Shown here: one piece after another, positions 58,801 to 64,000 of the stretch
How the letters are laid out: every line of letters starts with the position of its first letter
How positions within the stretch are numbered: the first letter of the stretch is position 1
Assembly: GCF_001625215.2 (NCBI RefSeq)
Contig: NC_030386.2
Span: 25,378,940-25,442,939 of the forward strand
Length of the DNA: 64,000 nucleotides
Source: Daucus carota subsp. sativus
Taxonomy: Eukaryota; Streptophyta; Magnoliopsida; Apiales; Apiaceae
Reading direction: 5' to 3'
Position numbers and translations under genes: made by a program
Notes under the pieces: generated by a model
What the model was told of the DNA's origin: nothing
Databases searched by the model: none
What the model saw: only the letters and a program-made list of their open reading frames with translations

Positions 58801-61597
58801 TTTAAGTTGAATGTGGTTCTACTTAGAGTTGGAGTGTCGGCTAGTTCTGATAAAGACCATGCTGTTGAACTCTAATACTAATTATATGTTCATCAGTAGA
58901 GAATGTATCTCATGTTTGCAATATCTTTTTGCTTGTGGAAGGAAGTGATGTAACTTTGGGCGTGTCTAAATGGCAAATATGTCACGTGTATATATCTAAA
59001 GAATTATCTCTTAATGTAAATGATTTTATTTTAAGAGCAAAAACATTAATCATGACTTGGTAACCCAATTTGAAAATGTCAAACAGTTTTATACACATGC
59101 AGACAATTTCAATTATACCCCGAACATTCTTCTGTCTGCATATGTCGTCCTGTTACAGGAGGATAATGTATATAGGAAGTTGTATATTTAGCTCCACTGA
59201 ATAATTATACTACAGGTTTACAGCCGGGGAGTTGTTTTTGCTGCTATTGTAATTGGAATAGGCAAAAAAAAAAAGCATATAACTCGTGTGTGATTCTAGT
59301 GTTATGTACGTCATACTGCCAGTATAATTTATAATTTATTCTTTTCTGCATACCTGTTTAGGATATACACCTCTCTCTCTCTGTACATACTACATAAGCT
59401 TCATCACCTATTATTTAGATTTTTATGTCGTATCTTTGTGGAAGTTTTTATTAAGTCTTATCATTGCCTTGTCAGAATGGGACAGGAAACTCTAATGGAT
59501 GAGAGTTTGGCAGATGACGAAATTGAAATTGAACTGGCACCAATATCTGTCCAGTTGGCATATGTTCAGCAGGTAGGATGTTGGTTTTAGGCATTCTTGT
59601 ATGTTTCTGTAATGATCATTTGTTTGCTTCATTAATAATTGCTCAATTCTCAGCTCATGGGTAATACAAAGGAAGCTGTTCAGTCATATACTGGAATAAT
59701 TAAGCGAAATCTGGCAGATGAAGCAACACTGGCGGTGGCCACCAACAACCTTATTGCTTTGAAAGGTCCCAAAGATATCTCAGATAGCTTGAAGAAGCTT
59801 GATAAGCTTGTAGAGAAAAGTGGGGGGCCTGGGAGCTTCCAGCTTGCTCGTGGTTTAGACTTGAAGCTTTCACCTAAGCAGAAAGAATCATTATACATTA
59901 ATCGAATGCTGCTGCTACTTCATTCAAATAAAATGGAGCAGGTATCATGTGTCTTCCTGCATTAGAACATCTTTAGCGCATAACACCAAAGTAGTGCAAA
60001 TTTGTTCTAAAAGCTACACCAGCTCTGAAACCAACTTTAACCCACCAAATCAACAAAAGGTGTAAACCAAATTCAATTAATGAATACAAGGGTGCATTGG
60101 GATGTTGAAAAAGGTTATATATGGTGTGGAAATTACACCAAATGAGTAGTGTTACAGTGAATTCGTTAACAATGTTCACTTACACCAAAATGGTGTAATT
60201 TAGTGTCTAGTTGGAGTGGGTGTTACAATAAAACGATGCAAAACCGCTATGGTATTTTAGTTCCCCATTGGAGCTGTTCTTAACATCGATATGCTAATAC
60301 TCATATCATTCACTATTGAGTAATATCGTCTTAATGGTATAGGTCTTTCCTACCTGTCGATGTGTGTCAGATCTATGTTATTGGTACAGTCTTGGTAATG
60401 AGCCAAGTAATTATAGGGAAAACACTTTCACAGTGCGTATGAAATTGCACTCCAACTTACAAATGCAAATATGCCAGTTTTTAGGCTATGGCATATGTAT
60501 ATTATTAGGTAAGATATTGTGAGGTGCTACCATATTGATAAAGGTGCATGTCAAAGACCTCTGAGATTGTTAATAACTTAGCTTATGACTGTGTGATGTC
60601 TTGTATATAGTTAAATGAATATTTTTTGCAGGCTCGAGAACTTGTTGCTGCCTTGCCAGACTTGTGTCCGGGTAGTGTGGTGCCAGTATTGCTTCAAGCT
60701 GCCGTCTTGGTCAAAGAAAATAAGGCTGGGAAGGCTGAAGAAATATTGGGGCAATCTGCAGATAAGTTCCCAGATAATTGCAGAGTACTTCACCTTGCAA
60801 GGGCCCAGATTGCTGCTGCTGGTGGTCACCCACAAATTGCAGTTGCGTCTCTAGAAAAAATACCTGATATTCAACACATGCCTGCTACAGTGGCAACCCT
60901 TGTTGCTCTTAAAGAGCGTGCTGGAGATATCGATGGTGCAGATGCTGTTTTTGACTCGGCAATCCGATGGTGGTCAAATGCTATGACTGAAGAAAACAAG
61001 CTTAGTGTAATCATGCAAGAAGCTGCTGCTTTCAAGCTTAAGCATGGCCGTAAAGAGGAGGCTGCTCGTTTGTACGAGGAGATTGTGAAAAGTCATGGAA
61101 GTATTGAGGCTTTGGTAGGTTTAATCCAGACAGCTGCTCATGTCGATGTTGAGAAAGCAGAGGCTTATGAGAAGAAACTTAAACAACTGCCTGACTTAAA
61201 AGCTATTGATGTGGATAGTTTAGAGAGGACCTCGGGTGCAAAGCATGCTGAGGGTGGATCTCATATGAATACAGCTACCTCTTATGAAGACAATAACAAA
61301 GAGAAAACGAAGAAGAAGAGGAAAAGAAAACCCAAGTACCCCAAAGGTTTCGATCCTGCAAATCCTGGTCCCCCGCCAGATCCGGAGAGGTGGTTACCTA
61401 AACGGGAGAGGTCTAGTTTCAGGCCAAAGAGAAAGGATAAGCGGATTGCCCAAATTAGAGGATCTCAGGGTGCAGTGGCTAAAGAAGCAGGAAATGCGAA
61501 CTCAAAATCTAGCCAAGCAAGTTCCAAAGGGGTGTCTACAGGTCCAGAGCCATCAAAGCCTTCCTCCAAGTCATCTAAAAAGAAATCGAGGAAGTGA
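55856..61597 (+). CDS. SRP72: Signal recognition particle subunit SRP72, copy B
   Basis: Six exons at matching positions: 55856-55997, 56076-56203, 57005-57357, 59476-59572, 59654-59941, 60632-61597. Total 1974 nt, 657 residues, fully open. It differs from copy A by scattered substitutions (for example LDETSATMLLESQ against LEENFATMLLGSQ, and LAPISVQL against LARISVQL) and one Lys fewer in the basic tract. The RNA-binding PDPERWLPKRERSSFRPK is unchanged. Homology to copy A starts only ~15 bp before the ATG, so this copy uses a different promoter. Intron 3 has grown to 2.1 kb and contains a hAT insertion. Exon 1 through the start of intron 2 is identical to copy A. It is probably functional if expressed; redundancy with copy A is likely. 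Confidence 0.93.
57469..57983. mobile_element. hAT non-autonomous element in SRP72-B intron 3 (515 bp)
   Basis: Terminal inverted repeats TAGGGGTGACAATTTC and TAGGGGCGGCAAAATC, with a perfect 8-bp target duplication GGTGCTCT at 57461-57468 and 57984-57991. Subterminal GGGTCGGGTCG / CGACCCGA motifs at both ends are expected transposase-binding arrays. No transposase. Confidence 0.95.
57987..58130. repeat. 70-bp tandem duplication beside the hAT element
   Basis: Two copies beginning GCTCTTAGGGCTTTG (57987 and 58057) and sharing AAGTAACTTTTGGTTCCTTG. They abut the hAT target duplication, so one hAT flank sits in the repeat. The remaining ~1.3 kb of this intron (58130-59440) is AT-rich with no gene. 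Confidence 0.85.
59965..60279. mobile_element. Tourist-like MITE in SRP72-B intron 5
   Basis: Orthologous to the copy at 53153-53468, flanked by TTA (59962-59964 and 60280-60282), with ends GAACATCTTTAGCG and the inverted GAACAGCTCCAATG. Confidence 0.75.
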
Positions 61598-62086
61598 GGA
61601 ATATTTCCTTGCTAGAGGCGAATCTGCACTTCTGTTTGCAATTTTTTTCCTATAATATTTGTACGTTGGGCAAAAAGCTATAAGTTAATTAGGTTAGAAC
61701 TTAGAACTATGCCTGATAAGATGTTGAAGATGAGCACTGAAACTTGATATTGGCAGTTTTGCAGCCTGGATATATTGTCATTCGAAAACCATACTTTAAA
61801 ATTGGAGTCCTTTGTTTGGTTAAGTGAAGAAGAATCGTGCAGTATAAGTTATACAGTTTGAGTTATTTAAAAAAAACAAAATCTGATTAGTAGCAGTAGA
61901 TAAGACCTGGATAGAATTTAATTGTCTCCAGTTGCTCCTCCTCTTCCATTCCCGCTTGTTGTCTGCTTCTGTTTTGGTGTTGAGTCTCTTCTTCTCTTTC
62001 TGCTATTCTCATTTGCTCCACAATTTCTGTGGGCAGTGTTGATTTATTGCATAACAGATGATACGTAATCGTCACTCGCGTGTTAC
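61598..62086. other. 3' region of SRP72-B and spacer
   Basis: The 3' UTR is shared with copy A to about 61870. 61880-62070 then carries a stretch with a weak minus-strand open frame (QMRIAEREEETQHQNRSR) that I do not accept as a gene. Confidence 0.45.
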
Positions 62087-62208
62087 AATGATAGGATGCA
62101 CAATCTAGGTGTCTTGTTTGAAAGATTTCTGGAAAAGGATAATTGAGAATGATAGGATGCACAATTTAGGTGTCTTGTTTGAAAAATTTCTGGAAAAGGA
62201 TGATTGAG
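62087..62208. repeat. 61-bp tandem duplication
   Basis: 62087-62147 and 62148-62208 are near-identical units starting AATGATAGGATGCACAAT and containing GGTGTCTTGTTTGAAA. Confidence 0.9.
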
Positions 62209-62257
62209 TGGCACGCACTTCATCGTATTGCATGTATCGCTTCACCATGGATTTCTA

Positions 62258-62505
62258 AAAGCATGCTCTTTGCATTTCTCAATATTACCTTCGTCCATAG
62301 GTGATACACAACTGTTTGTTGTTGAGGTCATCTCATATGGTTTAGCAGTTTAACCTATCACAAGGTGAAAAGTTTGAGGAATAATATTGTTACAAAGAAG
62401 GGTGTAAGCACTTTTTTTTTAGAACAATTGAAGATTAATTTGAATGCATCAATAATAATTTAAAAAGAAAACTACTATTGCATTCGAAGAAGATATGATC
62501 TGGTT
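62258..62505 (-). pseudogene. Decayed duplicate of a MED30 exon with flanking intron
   Basis: Aligns with 62930-63150: shared CTTCGTCCATAGGTGA, TCATCTCAT, AAGTTTGAGGAAT, TTGAATGCATCAATAATAAT and AGAAGATATGATCTGG. Several small indels break the exon frame, and the partner exon at 62662-62760 is not duplicated. It lies downstream of the gene's stop codon (minus sense), so it is not part of the CDS. Confidence 0.75.
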
Positions 62506-62661
62506 ACAATTAGCGAAAAAAAAAAGAAGAGAGGAATATGATCTGGTTTCGTCAGTAAATAGCGTAATTGAATGGGGGATAACAACAGCCCCAACTGAGA
62601 ATCCAGAGGAGGTGGTTAATCCTATAACTTCTACAGACAATCAATTATTCCACTCGAACCT

Positions 62662-63016
62662 TCATTCAGAACATTGACTTTGCCAGCTTGATACATCATT
62701 CATAAGTTCTCGAAGCTGATCCATCAGAACCTTGAGATACTCGTTCTTGTTTGCAAGCTCCTGCAATTTGAGGAAATTTAATGAGCAAGTAATAAGGTAA
62801 ATAAGCCCCGCAAATATCAATATGAAAAGGAAAATTTGCTCTTTATGTAAGTTAATAAAAATTCAAGATTACTCCTCTATGGTATAGTAACTATATAATA
62901 AATTTAAGTGATACCTTGCGTAGGGTAGAAGCACGCTCTTCCAACTTCTCAACATCATCTTCGTCCATAGGTGAAACGGAACAGTGTGTTGGTGAGCTCA
63001 TCTCATGTGATTTAGC
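62662..63016 (-). CDS. MED30: Mediator subunit MED30-like, last two exons (gene continues beyond window)
   Basis: Minus-strand exons 63016-62915 (34 codons) and 62760-62662 (32 codons plus TGA), joined in phase 0 by a GT/AG intron. The translated C-terminus reads AKSHEMSSPTHCSVSPMDED, then VEKLEERASTLRK, then ELANKNEYLKVLMDQLRELM and NDVSSWQSQCSE. This amphipathic helix with LEERAS.LR and LMDQLR, ending in a WQSxCS-type tail, matches my memory of plant MED30, a head-module-associated subunit of the Mediator complex that links activators to RNA polymerase II in the nucleus. The N-terminal exons must lie above 63016, most of them past base 64000. The match rests on memory and a short segment, supported by gene order (MED30 neighbours the CBS-PB1 gene in Arabidopsis). 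Confidence 0.72.
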
Positions 63017-64000
63017 CTATAACAAGGTGAAAGTTTGAGGAATTATTATTAAAAAAAAACAGTATAAGCCTTTTTTGAAACAAACAAAAGTAATTTGAAT
63101 GCATCAATAATAATTATAAAATAAAACAGCTATTGCTAAAAGAAGATATAATCTGGAATGGCCATCTATTCTCCTCCACTACTACAAGTCTACAACAAGT
63201 GTAAATTCCTTTAAAATCTATGTTTAAGAGCTTAGGGGACCATTATATGAAATTATGATAGGCAATATAGGGAGGGTCAGATGTCAGATTCCGAGTGACA
63301 AAGTGACAGAGAGATTTGAACACACACAAGTTGGTTTAAATGTGACACCTTAAACCAACTTGGTAACCTTGATTGTTGAAACTTACAGCATATACAAAAA
63401 ATATATTTTAAAGTTTCAAGGTGTACCGTCGCACACCATTGGCCATTTGGCTTTGTCACTGGTTCCAAGTAATACATAATGGCTCAGCAGCGGCCATGGG
63501 CTTTACCACTCCTTCCAAGTAATACAAAATGGCACAGAAATGTCCATATTCCCTAACTGTTACTCTCACAGTCTCACTACACAAAGCACTCGGTTCTTCC
63601 CAGACCCTGGTGTGTTTCCGTTTAGCTGCAGACTGTGCTCAAACTCAGTGCTCATATACCATATTAAGGTTATAGTCAAAAAATACTGCACATCCATCTG
63701 AAATTAGAGTTCAGCTTTTACCCTGAATTTCCCTTGTTTCAATAATATAAACACGTGGAATCGTTGTATGAAAAAAATTGATTGTAAATCTACTAACTAT
63801 ATGTCAAAATTTGTTATGCAACATGTCAAGTCTACAAGGGCTTATCGACTGACAATACTTTGGTTATAAAAGTTTCCAGTAGGAAACTGCGATACCTTGG
63901 AATCATTTACTCGACTTTTTTATTAATTAAAAGAATCAGTCATCAACGAAAGAAATAGCAAGAGACATGGACTCCAGCAAATCATGTAGTAATCAGGAAT
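63017..64000. other. Intron and upstream sequence of the MED30-like gene
   Basis: Probably a long intron. It holds a short inverted repeat near 63326-63362 (CAAGTTGGTTTA / TAAACCAACTTG) and a duplicated phrase TTCCAAGTAATACA.AATGGC (about 63463 and 63512). A possible 19-nt micro-exon ending in AAATGATTCCAAG before GTATCG (about 63893-63911) would join in phase, but I cannot support it. Confidence 0.4.

Noticed and set aside
63890..63912. Possible MED30 micro-exon ending before GTATCG
   Set aside because: Phase would fit, but the acceptor is weak and only ~19 nt would be coding.
1..64000. CRISPR arrays, bacterial operons, rRNA or organellar inserts
   Set aside because: No spaced identical repeats, no ribosomal sequence and no plastid or mitochondrial gene seen; direct repeats are simple tandem duplications.

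Overview
This is nuclear DNA of a flowering plant, most likely a eudicot. It is AT-rich, its genes have many GT/AG introns, and the spaces between genes are packed with plant transposable elements. The presence of a TM8-like MADS-box gene, a clade absent from Arabidopsis, argues against Brassicaceae; I cannot name the species. There is no bacterial, organellar or CRISPR signal.

Layout. 1-4.8 kb: the 5' half of a decayed Ty3/gypsy LTR retrotransposon on the minus strand (LTR, primer-binding site, gag, protease, reverse transcriptase, RNase H, start of integrase), lying beside a Helitron-like 3' terminus. 5-9.6 kb: repeats, including a 960-bp TIR element with GC-rich cargo. 9.7-15.7 kb (+): a ten-exon gene for a FIST-domain protein. 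16.2-18.05 kb (-): a 2-oxoglutarate/Fe(II) dioxygenase gene with a one-base frameshift in exon 1. 19-20.6 kb (+): an intron-retaining dead copy of the FIST gene. 22.5-25.1 kb (-): a complete eight-exon MIKC MADS-box gene, TM8-like. 29.6-29.8 kb (-): a 69-residue DUF3339 membrane protein. 31.4-38.1 kb (+): a 14-exon gene for a four-CBS plus PB1 protein with a C-terminal membrane anchor. 39.25-46.2 kb: a gene-free block of five TIR elements in a row, each separated from the next by a TA microsatellite. 47-50 kb: repeats and one small coiled-coil ORF. 50.9-54.8 and 55.9-61.6 kb (+): two intact tandem copies of the SRP72 gene. 62.6-63.0 kb (-): the last two exons of a MED30-like Mediator subunit gene, beside a decayed duplicate of one exon.

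From memory, MED30, CBS-PB1, DUF3339 and FIST are near neighbours in the same order on Arabidopsis chromosome 5 (about At5g63480 to At5g63520), so this window looks like an ancestral eudicot block expanded by transposons and by insertion of SRP72, MADS-box and dioxygenase genes. These genes are unrelated housekeeping or regulatory genes and do not form one pathway. The most unusual feature is the chain of TA-microsatellite-delimited elements. Next in interest are the SRP72 tandem pair, whose first ~465 bp are identical including introns, and a paralogous empty site that proves one MITE insertion. All gene models were made by eye from splice consensus, reading phase and family recall, without any database search.
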